In this document: in pieces, positions 1-8,971 of the stretch
How the letters are laid out: every line of letters starts with the position of its first letter
How positions within the stretch are numbered: the stretch's first letter is position 1
Assembly: GCF_026627425.1 (NCBI RefSeq)
Contig: NZ_JAPNLH010000011.1
Coordinates: 1-64,000 of the forward strand
Direction: 5' to 3'
DNA length: 64,000 bases
Origin: Arthrobacter endolithicus
GTDB lineage: Bacteria > Actinomycetota > Actinomycetes > Actinomycetales > Micrococcaceae
Program-made: the position numbers and the translations under genes
Notes under the pieces: model-generated
Told to the model about the DNA's origin: nothing
The model's database searches: none
Seen by the model: only the letters and a program-made list of their open reading frames with translations

Positions 1-112
1 GAACAGGCCCGGGAACAGCGCCGGAGCCGAGGCCTGCGCGCTGGACCCGGCGCGGATACTTCGCGGTGATCGCGGCCAGCACCTGAGCCAGATTCTCCCG
101 ATCAATCTCCAC
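1..112 (-). CDS. N-terminal fragment of an unidentified protein, cut by the window edge
   Basis: An open frame runs leftward from a GTG at 112 (another GTG lies at 118) to the window edge without a stop, giving about 37 residues starting VEIDRENLAQVLAAITAKYP. The start resembles those of the DUF222/HNH-type proteins that are abundant in Arthrobacter, but that is a recollection and the visible part is too short to decide. A GGTGGGTGGG stretch sits just upstream in place of a clear ribosome binding site. Confidence 0.3.
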   Translation of the reverse strand, partial: MEIDRENLAQVLAAITAKYPRRVQRAGLGSGAVPGPV

Positions 113-622
113 GCCCACCCACCACCCTCAACCCACAAACCCGACAACCCAAACCCGGCAACCAAACCCGGCAACCTGCACCGGCAAAAACCGGGAAATC
201 CCGCTGATCTCCAACTACTACAAGGCTACGAGCAGGCACTGACATCATCAGGACAAAAAGACCCCAAAACCGGCCCCTGTGGAAAAGAATTTCGAAAATT
301 ATTCCGCACGGTTTACGAGAGTCATGCGGGCCGAAACGTTGGCACTTCGGGAATCCAGTGGCACCATGTCGCATCTTTTTGGTCAGTGGGAGAGCTCCGG
401 TTTCCCAGTAAGCGCGGTGATTGCCAGCCTCCCGGCCGGTCGGTTTCGTCGGCGCCGTCGCCCTCGGTTTGCTGCCAGCGACCGTTGCAATCGGCGTCGT
501 AGTGATCGGCGCAGTCGTTGCTCTTGCCTTTGCCGCGCCGCTCTTTCTTGTGAAAGCGAAGAGTGCAGACCGGGAGGAAGGCAGCAGTCCACTGCTCTCC
601 AACGAGGTATTTCTGGCTCCTG
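113..622. other. Intergenic stretch with a possible membrane-protein remnant
   Basis: No intact gene is supported here. Positions 120-180 contain short repeats of the type AACCCGGCAACC. On the plus strand, 421-660 reads as a hydrophobic segment rich in Val, Ala and Leu followed by a charged tail. It looks like the last membrane helix and tail of a transporter, but the frame is closed just upstream by a TGA at 418, so at best it is a decayed 3' end. Confidence 0.3.
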
Positions 623-1540
623 TTAGACCGGCGGCAGATCCACAAACGCCACGCCGGTGAGTTGTTCGCTGACATCCCACAGCCGGCGGGCCACGAGCAG
701 GTCCGCGACGCGCGCGGCCGGAGCCACCATCGTGACCTCGCCGCGGGTTTCCCCTGGCCCGTTCGGGCCATAGAAATCGCCATTGGACACCTCCGCCGCG
801 GCGGCCGCGTACAGGACGGGCAGCACGCCCCACTGGCCTGGTTGGGCCATCAGCCGCATGAAGACGCCGGTAGCGATGCCCATTGAGTTCCGTCCCATGC
901 TTGCGGGTAGATTCGTGTTCGCCAGGCCCGGGTGGGCGGCCGCGACCACAACGGAGTCGTGGTGTGCCTGAAGCCGTCGGCCAAATTCCATCGCGAAATA
1001 CAGGTTGGCGATTTTGCTTTGACTGTAGGCCCGCCAGCGGCGGTAGCGGCTCTGGCTCATCAGATCGTCAAAATCGATGGCGCCGCGTTTGTGCGCCAAA
1101 CTGGAAACGACGACGACGCGGGCCGTTGCTGCCGACCGCAGGGCTGGGAGCAACAGGCCGCTCAGCGCGAAGTGACCAAGATGGTTGATGCCCAGCTGCT
1201 GCTCGAAGCCGTCTGCTGTTCTTGCACGCGCCGTGGCCATCAACCCGGCATTGTTGATGAGGACATCCAGCGGACCGGACCAACCGGCCGCGAAGCTGCG
1301 GATTGAATCGAGACTGCCCAGATCCAGCGGACGCACGTCGCACCGTGTGGAACCGGTAGTTTCGCGCAGTTGGGCCAGTGCGGCCTCGCCGCGTTCGGGA
1401 TTGCGGCATGCGAGGGTGACGCTGGCGCCCTTGGCGGCGAAGGCGAGGCTCGCCTGGAATCCGAGTCCGCTGTTTGCGCCCGTGATGACGACGCGGCGTC
1501 CCGTTTGGTCCGGCATGCTTTCGGCGCGGAATCCGTTCAT
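623..1540 (-). CDS. Short-chain dehydrogenase/reductase (SDR family)
   Basis: This 305-residue protein is a classical-type NAD(P)-dependent oxidoreductase of the retinol-dehydrogenase-like group. The Rossmann nucleotide-binding motif TGANSGLG lies at about residues 20-27, the structural NNAG motif at about 95, and the catalytic Tyr-x-x-x-Lys as YSQSK near 170, followed by a conserved PG. The substrate cannot be read from sequence. ATG at 1540 is used; a second ATG eight codons in (1516) is possible. The gene lies 55 bases downstream of a MarR gene on the same strand and may belong to the MarR/flavin oxidoreductase operon. Confidence 0.85.
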   Translation of the reverse strand: MNGFRAESMPDQTGRRVVITGANSGLGFQASLAFAAKGASVTLACRNPERGEAALAQLRETTGSTRCDVRPLDLGSLDSIRSFAAGWSGPLDVLINNAGLMATARARTADGFEQQLGINHLGHFALSGLLLPALRSAATARVVVVSSLAHKRGAIDFDDLMSQSRYRRWRAYSQSKIANLYFAMEFGRRLQAHHDSVVVAAAHPGLANTNLPASMGRNSMGIATGVFMRLMAQPGQWGVLPVLYAAAAAEVSNGDFYGPNGPGETRGEVTMVAPAARVADLLVARRLWDVSEQLTGVAFVDLPPV

Positions 1541-1595
1541 AACGTACTCATCTGCCTTCTCCTGGTAGGCGGGTGGAAGGGGGCCTTTCCGGACC

Positions 1596-2057
1596 CTATC
1601 CGGGAAGGCCGACGACGGACTGCCGCAGCTTGTCGGTCAGATTCTTCAGCTGCGTGAGTTCGGCATCGGTCAGGGCTGAACCTACCAGCCGGTTGATGTC
1701 GCGGACGTGATCGCGGCCGATGTCCCGCTGCAGCTGCCGTCCGGTATGCGTTAATCTGATCAGCACGCCGCGGCGATCTTCCGGCACGGTTTTGCGCTCC
1801 ACCAGGCCCTGCTGCTCCAGTCTGTCGACCATTCTGCTGATGCTTGGCTGGCTGAGCAGGACGTGGTCATTGAGTTCATTGAGCCGGAGCCAGCCCGATG
1901 GACAGCGGGAGAGGTTGAACAGCACATCGTATTCACGCATGTTCACGCGTTTGAACGCGGGGTCGGCCTGCAGTTTGCGGGCGACGCTGACTTGCGCGCG
2001 GAACAACGATTCCCACGCTTCGGTTGCGAGTTGGCGGTGTGACATGACTGAACTCAT
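1596..2057 (-). CDS. MarR-family transcriptional regulator
   Basis: This 153-residue protein has the winged-helix MarR layout. The recognition region is around LLSQPSISRMVDRLEQQGLV (residues 67-86), followed by the wing with the DRR signature (PEDRRGVLIRLT). Family members are cytoplasmic dimers that usually repress neighbouring detoxification or transport genes and release DNA on ligand binding. Its ATG at 2057 overlaps the stop of the upstream flavin oxidoreductase by 4 bases (ATGA), so the two are co-translated. The overlap suggests that it controls this oxidoreductase/SDR operon, which is an inference. Confidence 0.88.
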   Translation of the reverse strand: MSSVMSHRQLATEAWESLFRAQVSVARKLQADPAFKRVNMREYDVLFNLSRCPSGWLRLNELNDHVLLSQPSISRMVDRLEQQGLVERKTVPEDRRGVLIRLTHTGRQLQRDIGRDHVRDINRLVGSALTDAELTQLKNLTDKLRQSVVGLPG

Positions 2058-3307
2058 GCGTCCTCCGCTTGTGACTCCGTCGTGCCGGCGGACTGGTGTG
2101 CCGCCGTCGTGCCGGCGGACTGGTGTGCCGCCGTCGTGCCGGCGGACTGGTGTGCCGCCGTCGTGCCGGCCGACTGGTGTGCCGCCGTCGTTCTGACGGA
2201 CTGGTGTGCCGCCGTCGTGCCGGCCGTCATGCGTGCGTCCCGGGCTGCCTTTCGGGCGGCAAAGGTGGGCCCGTCCGGAACATGCGCGGGTTTCCGGGCG
2301 GCGAACTCCTGTCGGAGCGTGGGCAGGACATCGGAGCCGAACAGATCCAGCTGCTCCAGAACGGTCTTCAGCGGCAGGCCGGCATGGTCCACCAGGAATA
2401 GCTGGCGTTGGTAATCGCCGAAGAACTCCCGGAAGGTGAGTGTCTTGTCGATGAGCTCCTGCGGACTGCCTACCGTCAGCGGTGTCTGGGAGGTGAAGTC
2501 CTCCATCGACGGCCCGTGCCCGTAAACCGGTGCGTTGTCGAAGTACGGCCGGAACTCCCGCACAGCGTCCTGCGACTTGGGGCGAATGAAGAACTGGCCG
2601 CCGAGTCCCACAATGGCCTGATCCGCCTGACCATGTCCGTAGTGTTCGTAACGCTCGCGGTACAGCCCAATCAGCTGTTGAAAGTGCTCCTTGGGCCAGA
2701 AAATGTTGTTCGCGAAGAATCCGTCGCCGTAGTAGGCAGCTATTTCGGCAACCTGCGGGGTGCGGATGGAACCGTGCCAGACAAAGGGGGCGACGCCGTC
2801 GAGCGGTCGCGGTGTGGCGGTGAAGGCATGCAGTGCCGTCCGGTATTTGCCCTCCCAGTTCACTACCTCTTCGTCCCAGAGCCGACGCAGCAGGGAGTAA
2901 TTCTCAACCGTGAGTTCCACGCTGTCCTGCATGCTTTTCCCGAACCACGGGTAGACCGGGGCGGTGTTCCCGCGGCCCAGGACCAGATCCACCCGGCCGT
3001 CCGCCAGATGCTGGAGCATGGCGAAATCCTCTGCGATTTTGACCGGATCATTGGTGGTGATCAGCGTGGTGGCGGTGGAGAGAATGATCCGTTCGGTCTG
3101 CGCGGCAACGTAGCCCAGGATGGTGGTGGGGGAGCTGGGATAGAACGGAGGGTTATGGTGCTCGCCGGTGGCGAAGACATCCATCCCCACGTCCTCGGCA
3201 TGCTTGGCGATCGTGGTGATGGCCTTGATGCGCTCATGCTCGCTCGGTGTGGCACCGGTGGTTGGATCGGTCGTGATATCTCCGACGCTGAATATGCCGA
3301 TCTGCAC
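2054..3307 (-). CDS. LLM-class flavin-dependent oxidoreductase (luciferase-like) with repeat tail
   Basis: This 417-residue protein belongs to the bacterial luciferase-like monooxygenase superfamily, FMN/F420-dependent TIM-barrel enzymes. The N-terminal strand QIGIFSVGDI, the GEHHNPPFYPSSP segment near residue 48 and the LVLGRGNTAPVYPWFG region are typical. The catalytic domain ends near residue 340. The last 60 residues are a low-complexity tail of 9-residue repeats (AGTTAAHQS) encoded by a 27-bp tandem repeat, which is not part of the family fold. The start is GTG at 3307, preceded by a GAGAGGA sequence. The stop overlaps the MarR start. The substrate is unknown. Confidence 0.88.
   Translation of the reverse strand: MQIGIFSVGDITTDPTTGATPSEHERIKAITTIAKHAEDVGMDVFATGEHHNPPFYPSSPTTILGYVAAQTERIILSTATTLITTNDPVKIAEDFAMLQHLADGRVDLVLGRGNTAPVYPWFGKSMQDSVELTVENYSLLRRLWDEEVVNWEGKYRTALHAFTATPRPLDGVAPFVWHGSIRTPQVAEIAAYYGDGFFANNIFWPKEHFQQLIGLYRERYEHYGHGQADQAIVGLGGQFFIRPKSQDAVREFRPYFDNAPVYGHGPSMEDFTSQTPLTVGSPQELIDKTLTFREFFGDYQRQLFLVDHAGLPLKTVLEQLDLFGSDVLPTLRQEFAARKPAHVPDGPTFAARKAARDARMTAGTTAAHQSVRTTAAHQSAGTTAAHQSAGTTAAHQSAGTTAAHQSAGTTESQAEDA
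2077..2227. repeat. 27-bp tandem repeat, five full copies plus a partial one
   Basis: The unit CCGTCGTGCCGGCGGACTGG plus TGTGCCG is repeated head to tail, with a few substitutions in the fourth and fifth copies. Being a multiple of three, the array stays in frame and encodes the C-terminal tail (AGTTAAHQS, one copy VRTTAAHQS) of the luciferase-like oxidoreductase. Near-identity between copies suggests recent expansion. Confidence 0.93.
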
Positions 3308-3470
3308 GGGGGGATCCTCTCAGCCCGGGCTGCGGACCCAGGTATTTATATACGTTTGCATCTAATATACCCGTCAACACGACGTAGCTGCTAAATGTTC
3401 CCGGCTTCACCTATAGTGACGCGCCGTCGTCTCGGATGCAATCGAGATGCCCGGCCCCGGCCCGCGCCCG

Positions 3471-3537
3471 CGCCCAACTGAGTAGCATTTGAGGCACCTA
3501 TTTCGGGTTTTGGCGACAGGTGCTGCTACCCAGATGG
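3471..3537 (-). repeat. Palindromic intergenic repeat, family 1, copy B
   Basis: Read on the minus strand, this stretch carries GGGTAGCAGCACCTG, then CAAAAC, then GTGCCTCAAATGCTACTCAG, and matches the element at 7253-7320 along nearly its whole length. The two ends are imperfect inverted repeats of each other (GTAGCAGCAC against GCTACTC), so RNA or DNA could fold into a hairpin. The two copies flank the RND efflux gene in opposite orientation. Confidence 0.75.
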
Positions 3538-3643
3538 GTGGGAAGGAGACGAGCCGCGGGAGAGCATCGAGGCGCGGATCGTCGACACGGCCGTTTGGCG
3601 TCATCGCTCACCTGGGGCGTGGGATGCGAATCAGGTGGTCGGC

Positions 3644-3814
3644 ATGACCGTGAGCTCATTCACGCTCAGCCGGCGGGAGATATCCAGCCAGGTCCGGGCC
3701 CTTGGTAATCCGCACGCCGTTCAGACAGGTGACTTCGTCGTCAAAACACTGGTTCCTGTGGCCGATGACGCCGTGGCGCCGGACGATGGCGCCAGTCCAT
3801 TGCCGCCGTCGTAG
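3644..3814 (+). CDS. Possible small protein of 56 residues, unknown function
   Basis: ATG at 3644, with an AGGTGG sequence five bases upstream, opens a frame that ends at TAG 3812. The product begins MTVSSFTLSRREISSQVRAL and shows no membrane segment or motif I recognise. The frame is also open for about 55 codons upstream of the ATG, so a longer or decayed gene is possible. Evidence is limited to the start region and composition; it may be chance. Confidence 0.25.
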   Translation: MTVSSFTLSRREISSQVRALGNPHAVQTGDFVVKTLVPVADDAVAPDDGASPLPPS

Positions 3815-3927
3815 TCCGGAACTCTGATACCCTGGCCGGGGCGGCCAAGGTGGCGGTTCCGACGCCTGCTCCTGCACTCAAAACACGAAATGAGTGCCGC
3901 AAATGCGGCCCAGTTGGGGCGGGAGGA

Positions 3928-6900
3928 TCAGCCGGCGGCGCGGCGGCCTCGGACCTTGGGGATGGCGTCTGTGGTCCAATCCTGGGAGGCGTAGCCTGCC
4001 GGGGCTGGTTCCCCGACTGATCCGGCCCCGCCTGATCCAGCCCCGCTGGCTTGTGCCGCGGGCCGGGCCACCCGCTGCAGATCCGCCAGCAGCTTACGGC
4101 GCTCCCTGCGGCCTTCCACGAGCCGATACAGCACCGGAACCAGAATCAGCGTCAGCGCCGTGGAGGACACCAGACCGCCCACCACCACAATGGCCAACGG
4201 CTGGGAAATGAAGCCCCCGCCGCCGGTAACCCCCAGTGCCATCGGGGTCAGCGCGAAAATCGTGGCCAGTGCGGTCATCAGAATCGGCCGCAGGCGTTGC
4301 CGGGCGCCGTGCTCTATCGCATCCGCCACGTTCATGGCGGGCCGGTCGCCGGAGGGCCTGCGGTACTGGTTTATCAGGTCGATCAGCACAATGGCGTTGG
4401 TGACCACGATCCCCACCAGCATGAGCATGCCGATCAGCGACGGCAGGCCCAAGGGAACGCCCGTGACCAGCAGCAGCACAATGGCGCCGGTGGCCGCGAA
4501 CGGAATGGAAACCAGCAGTATCAACGGCTGGATCAATGACTTAAACGCGGCCACCATGATGATGTAGACAATGGCAATCGCCGCCAGCAGGGCGAGTCCG
4601 AGCTGATTGAACGAGTCCGTCTGCTGTGTGCTGGCCCCGCCGATCACGGCAGTGGCGCCGGCTGGAAGCTCGACGGCGGCAAGCCGGGTTTTGACGTCCG
4701 TGCTGAGCGTGCCGAGGTTGTTCCCCGTGGGAGTGATCGACACGCGGGCGCTGCGCTGGCCGTTGGAACTAGTGATGGACACCGGCGCCTGGACCTGTTC
4801 CACCTTCGCCACACTGGCCAGGGTCACGGTACCGGAGGCGGTAGGTAGTTGCACGGCGCGGAGCTGGTCGATGCTCGCAAAGGCGGTGCCGGTACCGATC
4901 TTCACCTGATAGTCCGTGGTGTCAATCCGCACCGTTCCGCCGGGGAGCGGCGAAAGTGTTGACGCCAGGACCCCGGCAACCTGCTGTTCGTTGAGTCCGG
5001 CGGCCACCGCCTTGGCCCGGTCCACGCTGACCTGGACCACCGGCTGCGAGGTGGAGAGGTTTGCGGCTATTTCGCCGGCGCCTGGCAGACCCGCCATGGC
5101 CGCGGCCGTTTTGTCGCTGGCGGTCTTCAGATCAGCGGAGCTGGAGGCCTTGATATTGATGTCGACCGTAGAGGATGTGCCGAAGCCGCCGGAGGAAGAG
5201 CCGACGCTGACCGTGCCCGCATCGGTTATTTCCTTCAGCCGGTTCCGCACGGTGTCCATCAATTTGGTCTGATTGGCTTTTTCATCCGTGACCACTTGAA
5301 AGGATGCGCTGGAAGCGCCGGCCGAAAACAGGGCGCTGAACCCGCCGGTGGCGTTGCCGATGGTGACCTGGACGTCGTGGATCCCGTTGATGCCTTTCAG
5401 CGCCGATTCCACCTTGGCCGCGGCATCCGAAGTTGCCTGCAGGCTCGTGCCCGGCGGAAGTTTCTGCGTCACGGCGAGGCTGTTCTGCCCGCTGTTGCCC
5501 AGCAGGTTGGTTGGCAGCAGCGGAGTCATGGCCAGGGTGGCGAGCAAAATGATTACGCCGGCGGCCAGCGTGATGACGGGGTGTTTTTGCGTCTTGGTCA
5601 GGATCGGCAGGTACCCGCGCTGCAGCACGCTCCTGCGTTCCTTCTCCTCCACCGCAGCGAGCAGCGCCCGCCCGCTCAGCCTAGTGCCGCCGTCGGCAAT
5701 CCCGCCGTCGGCAGCATCGAGTGCGGGCACGGCGGGGGACTTCAGGAACCAGTACGCGAGCACCGGCACGATGGTCAGCGAAACGGCCAGGGACGCCAGC
5801 AGCGCAATGGTGACCGTGAGCGCGAACGGCCGGAACAGCTCCCCGGCGATGCTGCCGACAAAGGCGATCGGCAAAAACACGGCCACCGTGGTCAGCGTGG
5901 ATGCGGTTACGGCCCCGGCCACCTCGCGGATCGCGGCCATGATGGCTGTCTGCTTGTCCTCCCCGTAGCTCAGGTGCCGTTTGATGTTCTCAATCACCAC
6001 AATCGAGTCATCCACCACCCGGCCAATCGCTATCGTCAGCGCCCCAAGGGTGAGGATATTGAGCGAATAATTCGTCGCGCGCAACCCAATGAACGTGATC
6101 AGAAGGGACAGCGGGATGGAGATCGCGGTGACCAGCGTGGAGCGCACGGAGAGCAGGAACAGCAAAATAACGACGACGGCGAAGCCAAGTCCCAGCAGTC
6201 CTTCCGTTGCGAGGTCCTTGATCGATTTCTCGATGAACGGGGCCTGGTCCAAGACCGTGGTAAACCTGGCATTTCCGCCGAGGGAGGCCTGCATTTGAGG
6301 CAGCTGCGCCTGGATCTGGTGCGACAGGGAGACCGTGTCCGCGTCGGGTTTTTTGGTCACGGACAACGCCAACGTAGGCAGGCCGTTCGTGCGGGTGATC
6401 GAGGTGGTGGTGTCATCGGCGAGGGCAACGCTGGCGACGTCGCCAATGGTCACCGGTGCACCGGCGGCGAGTGCAGCCTTGGGCGCGGCCAGCGGCAGTG
6501 ATTTGATCGCGTCCAGGGAGTCCACGGGACTGCCGATCTGCACTGACAGGGATTTTCCGCTCTCGGTCAGCGTCCCGGCGGGCACCAGCGCACCGTTGTT
6601 TTTCAGGGCGTCGCTGATCGCCGTCACCGGGATTCCGGCGCCGGCGAGCTTGGCAGAATTTGGCAAAATGGCGATGTGTTGGGAGTTGGCGCCGGTCACG
6701 TCGGCACCGCGGACGCCGTCGATCTTCAGCAGCGCAGGCACCACCAGCCGCTGCAAATCGGAGTTAAGTTCACTCAGCGGCTTATCCGAGGAAACGGCAA
6801 GGAAGACAATCGGGAAATCGCTGATATTGCCCGCAATCGCCCGCGGTTCCACCTTGTCCGGCAGTACCTGCCGGACATTGGAGATCGCCCGGTCGATCTG

Positions 6901-7221
6901 GTTCCTGGCGCGGTCCAGATTGGTGCCGTAGGCGAAAGCCAGATTGATGCTGGAGGCACCGTTGCGGGACGTGGATGTGCTCGATTCCAGGCCTTCGACG
7001 GCGTTCAGCGCCGTTTCAAGCGGTTCGCTGACCTGCTTGTCCACCACCTCGGGAGAGGCCCCTGGCATAGAAGTGACTACGGTGATCTGCGGGAACTCGA
7101 TGGAGGGGATGAGTTCCTGTTTCAGCGAGCCGAGCGTGATGACGCCGAACACGACGGCGAAGATTGTGATCAACGCGATCAGTGCCCTGTTGCCGAGCGA
7201 GAGTTGAGCCAAGCGGTACAT
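3928..7221 (-). CDS. RND-superfamily efflux permease (AcrB/SwrC-like)
   Basis: This inner-membrane proton-driven exporter has 1097 residues, close to the usual length of the HAE1/AcrB-type family. Residues 1-30 form the first helix, followed by the porter segment (FPQITVVTSMPGASPEVVDK). A block of helices at about 340-500 contains the helix-4 segment IGRVVDDSIVVIENIKR with the proton-relay Asp pair, and a second helix block lies at about 860-1040 (GIVVTNAIVLIDLINQYR). Gram-positive members such as SwrC export lipopeptides and solvents; the substrate here is unknown. No membrane-fusion partner gene is adjacent. Copies of a palindromic repeat lie on both sides of the gene. Confidence 0.9.
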   Translation of the reverse strand: MYRLAQLSLGNRALIALITIFAVVFGVITLGSLKQELIPSIEFPQITVVTSMPGASPEVVDKQVSEPLETALNAVEGLESSTSTSRNGASSINLAFAYGTNLDRARNQIDRAISNVRQVLPDKVEPRAIAGNISDFPIVFLAVSSDKPLSELNSDLQRLVVPALLKIDGVRGADVTGANSQHIAILPNSAKLAGAGIPVTAISDALKNNGALVPAGTLTESGKSLSVQIGSPVDSLDAIKSLPLAAPKAALAAGAPVTIGDVASVALADDTTTSITRTNGLPTLALSVTKKPDADTVSLSHQIQAQLPQMQASLGGNARFTTVLDQAPFIEKSIKDLATEGLLGLGFAVVVILLFLLSVRSTLVTAISIPLSLLITFIGLRATNYSLNILTLGALTIAIGRVVDDSIVVIENIKRHLSYGEDKQTAIMAAIREVAGAVTASTLTTVAVFLPIAFVGSIAGELFRPFALTVTIALLASLAVSLTIVPVLAYWFLKSPAVPALDAADGGIADGGTRLSGRALLAAVEEKERRSVLQRGYLPILTKTQKHPVITLAAGVIILLATLAMTPLLPTNLLGNSGQNSLAVTQKLPPGTSLQATSDAAAKVESALKGINGIHDVQVTIGNATGGFSALFSAGASSASFQVVTDEKANQTKLMDTVRNRLKEITDAGTVSVGSSSGGFGTSSTVDINIKASSSADLKTASDKTAAAMAGLPGAGEIAANLSTSQPVVQVSVDRAKAVAAGLNEQQVAGVLASTLSPLPGGTVRIDTTDYQVKIGTGTAFASIDQLRAVQLPTASGTVTLASVAKVEQVQAPVSITSSNGQRSARVSITPTGNNLGTLSTDVKTRLAAVELPAGATAVIGGASTQQTDSFNQLGLALLAAIAIVYIIMVAAFKSLIQPLILLVSIPFAATGAIVLLLVTGVPLGLPSLIGMLMLVGIVVTNAIVLIDLINQYRRPSGDRPAMNVADAIEHGARQRLRPILMTALATIFALTPMALGVTGGGGFISQPLAIVVVGGLVSSTALTLILVPVLYRLVEGRRERRKLLADLQRVARPAAQASGAGSGGAGSVGEPAPAGYASQDWTTDAIPKVRGRRAAG

Positions 7222-7252
7222 AGTGATACTCCCGGGGTGTGCCGATGATCAT

Positions 7253-7320
7253 CCCCAACTAGGTAGCAGCACCTGCAGTCAAAACGCCGTTTGCGTGCCT
7301 CTGCTGCTACTTAGTCGGGG
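7253..7320 (+). repeat. Palindromic intergenic repeat, family 1, copy A
   Basis: The left arm CCCCAACTAGGTAGCAGCA and the right arm, whose complement is CCCCGACTAAGTAGCAGCA, match at 17 of 19 positions around a loop of about 30 bases that contains CACCTGCAGTCAAAACGC. The element lies between the divergently read start of the efflux gene and the end of mqo. It is the inverted counterpart of 3471-3537. Confidence 0.8.
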
Positions 7321-7333
7321 GTACCCAGTGGTG

Positions 7334-8821
7334 CTAATCCAGCTGCAGGGCCGCTGCCGTACTGGCCATCGTCGTCGCGACCAGATCCGGATCGTCGTTG
7401 AGTTTGGTGCCCAAGGTAGGCATCATCGCGCGCAGATTATCCTGCCATTCCAGCCTGAACTTGCGCGGGAAGCACCGCTGCAGCAGTTCCAGCATGATCG
7501 GCACGGCGGTCGATGCGCCGGGGGAGGCTCCCAGCAGGGCGCTGATGGAACCGTCGGCCGAGGTGATGACCTCGGTTCCGAACTGCAGCACGCCGCCCTT
7601 TTTGGCGTCTTTTTTTATGATCTGCACGCGCTGGCCGGCCGTGATGAGTTCCCAATCGCCGCCGTCGGCCTCCGGGAAGTATTCCCGCAGGGCATCAACC
7701 TTCGCGCCGCGGTTCTTGACTACCTCGGAGACCAAGTATTTGACCAGGGACAGATTGTCTTTGCCTACCGCTAGCATCGGGACCAGGTTGGAGGGCCTAA
7801 TCGACAGCGGCAGATCCAGCAGGGAGGTGGTTTTGAGGAACTTCGTGGAAAAACCGGCGTACGGGCCGAACAGCAGGGAACGTTGGCCGTCGACGTAGCG
7901 GGCGTCCATATGCGGCACCGACATGGGCGGGGCGCCCACCGAGGCCTGGCCGTAGACCTTGGCGTCGTGCTGCTCGGCTATCTCCGGGTCCGTGCAGCGG
8001 AAGAACTGGCCGGAGACCGGGAAACCACCGAACCCTTTTCCCTGCGGGATGCCGGAAGCCTGCAGCAGCTGCAACGCACCCCCGCCGCCGCCGATAAAGA
8101 CGAACTTGGCGCGGATCTTTCCGCGTTCCCCGGAGGACGGGTGCTTGAGCGCCATCTCCCAGCGGCCGTCACTGCCTCGCGATACATCGGAAACTTCGGT
8201 TCCGTAGTTGATCTCGGCGCCGTTGGCTCCGAGGTAGGTGACCAGTTCGCGGGTCAGCGTGCCGAAGTCGACGTCGGTGCCCTCCGCGGCGCGGGTGGCG
8301 GCAATTTTTTGTCCCTCTGGACGGCCCTTGATCACCAGCGGCGTCCAGCCGGCAATCTCGGCGTGGTCCTCGCTGTACTGCATGCTGGAAAAAAGCGGGT
8401 TCGGTTTCAGCGCCTCGTAACGGGTGCGGAGGAACTTCACCTGGTCCTCGCCGGCCACAAAGCTCATGTGCGGGACTGTGTTAATGAATTTCCGCGGCGA
8501 ACCGACCATCGAATTGGTGACAAGATGGGCCCAGAACTGCCGTGAAAGCTGGAACTGTTCATTGATAGCGACGGCCTTGGCCGGATCAACCGAGCCGTCC
8601 GCGGCCTGCGGGGTGTAGTTCAGCTCGCACAGGGCGGAATGGCCGGTGCCGGCGTTGTTCCACGGGTCCGAACTCTCCAACCCGGCGCGGTCCAGACGCT
8701 CAAAGAGCGCAATCTTCCACGTCGGTTCGAGTATTTTGAGCAAAACACCCAAGGTGCTGCTCATGATGCCGCCTCCGATGAGAACGACGTCGGCGTCTTG
8801 AGTCTGCGAAATGAAGGTCAC
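7334..8821 (-). CDS. mqo: Malate:quinone oxidoreductase
   Basis: This peripheral membrane FAD enzyme oxidises malate to oxaloacetate and passes electrons to the quinone pool, acting in the TCA cycle as a complement to malate dehydrogenase. The 495-residue length is typical. The FAD-binding start [14 protein letters not shown] is at residues 12-25, and [18 protein letters not shown] (about 54-71), [15 protein letters not shown] and [11 protein letters not shown] are all diagnostic of Mqo. The start is GTG at 8821, with CCGGAG about eight bases upstream. The gene appears to be a single transcription unit. Confidence 0.95.
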   Translation of the reverse strand: MTFISQTQDADVVLIGGGIMSSTLGVLLKILEPTWKIALFERLDRAGLESSDPWNNAGTGHSALCELNYTPQAADGSVDPAKAVAINEQFQLSRQFWAHLVTNSMVGSPRKFINTVPHMSFVAGEDQVKFLRTRYEALKPNPLFSSMQYSEDHAEIAGWTPLVIKGRPEGQKIAATRAAEGTDVDFGTLTRELVTYLGANGAEINYGTEVSDVSRGSDGRWEMALKHPSSGERGKIRAKFVFIGGGGGALQLLQASGIPQGKGFGGFPVSGQFFRCTDPEIAEQHDAKVYGQASVGAPPMSVPHMDARYVDGQRSLLFGPYAGFSTKFLKTTSLLDLPLSIRPSNLVPMLAVGKDNLSLVKYLVSEVVKNRGAKVDALREYFPEADGGDWELITAGQRVQIIKKDAKKGGVLQFGTEVITSADGSISALLGASPGASTAVPIMLELLQRCFPRKFRLEWQDNLRAMMPTLGTKLNDDPDLVATTMASTAAALQLD

Positions 8822-8971
8822 GGTCCAACTCCGGTAGCGGCGATCCTAGCGATTGAAGCGTATCGCGCCGGGGGATGGTTGCTGAAATTGAGCGATCCGG
8901 ATCACGCAGTGGCCGTGCTGCCACGGTGTTTGCGGCGGCGCCGTTGGCCAGTTGCACTCTGACCGATTGCG

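Larger units (their letters stand above)
3308..3927. other. Intergenic region between the flavin oxidoreductase and efflux genes
   Basis: The 620 bases hold one copy of a palindromic repeat (3471-3537) and one possible small reading frame (3644-3814), both listed separately. The segment 3340-3370 is AT-rich (TATTTATATACG) and probably carries the promoter of the leftward flavin oxidoreductase operon. No other gene is supported. Confidence 0.5.

Noticed and set aside
5296-6501. A 401-codon plus-strand frame inside the RND permease gene
   Set aside because: It is the antisense shadow of a well-conserved membrane transporter; the product is Gln/Arg/Gly-rich with no domain, as expected for high-GC antisense frames.
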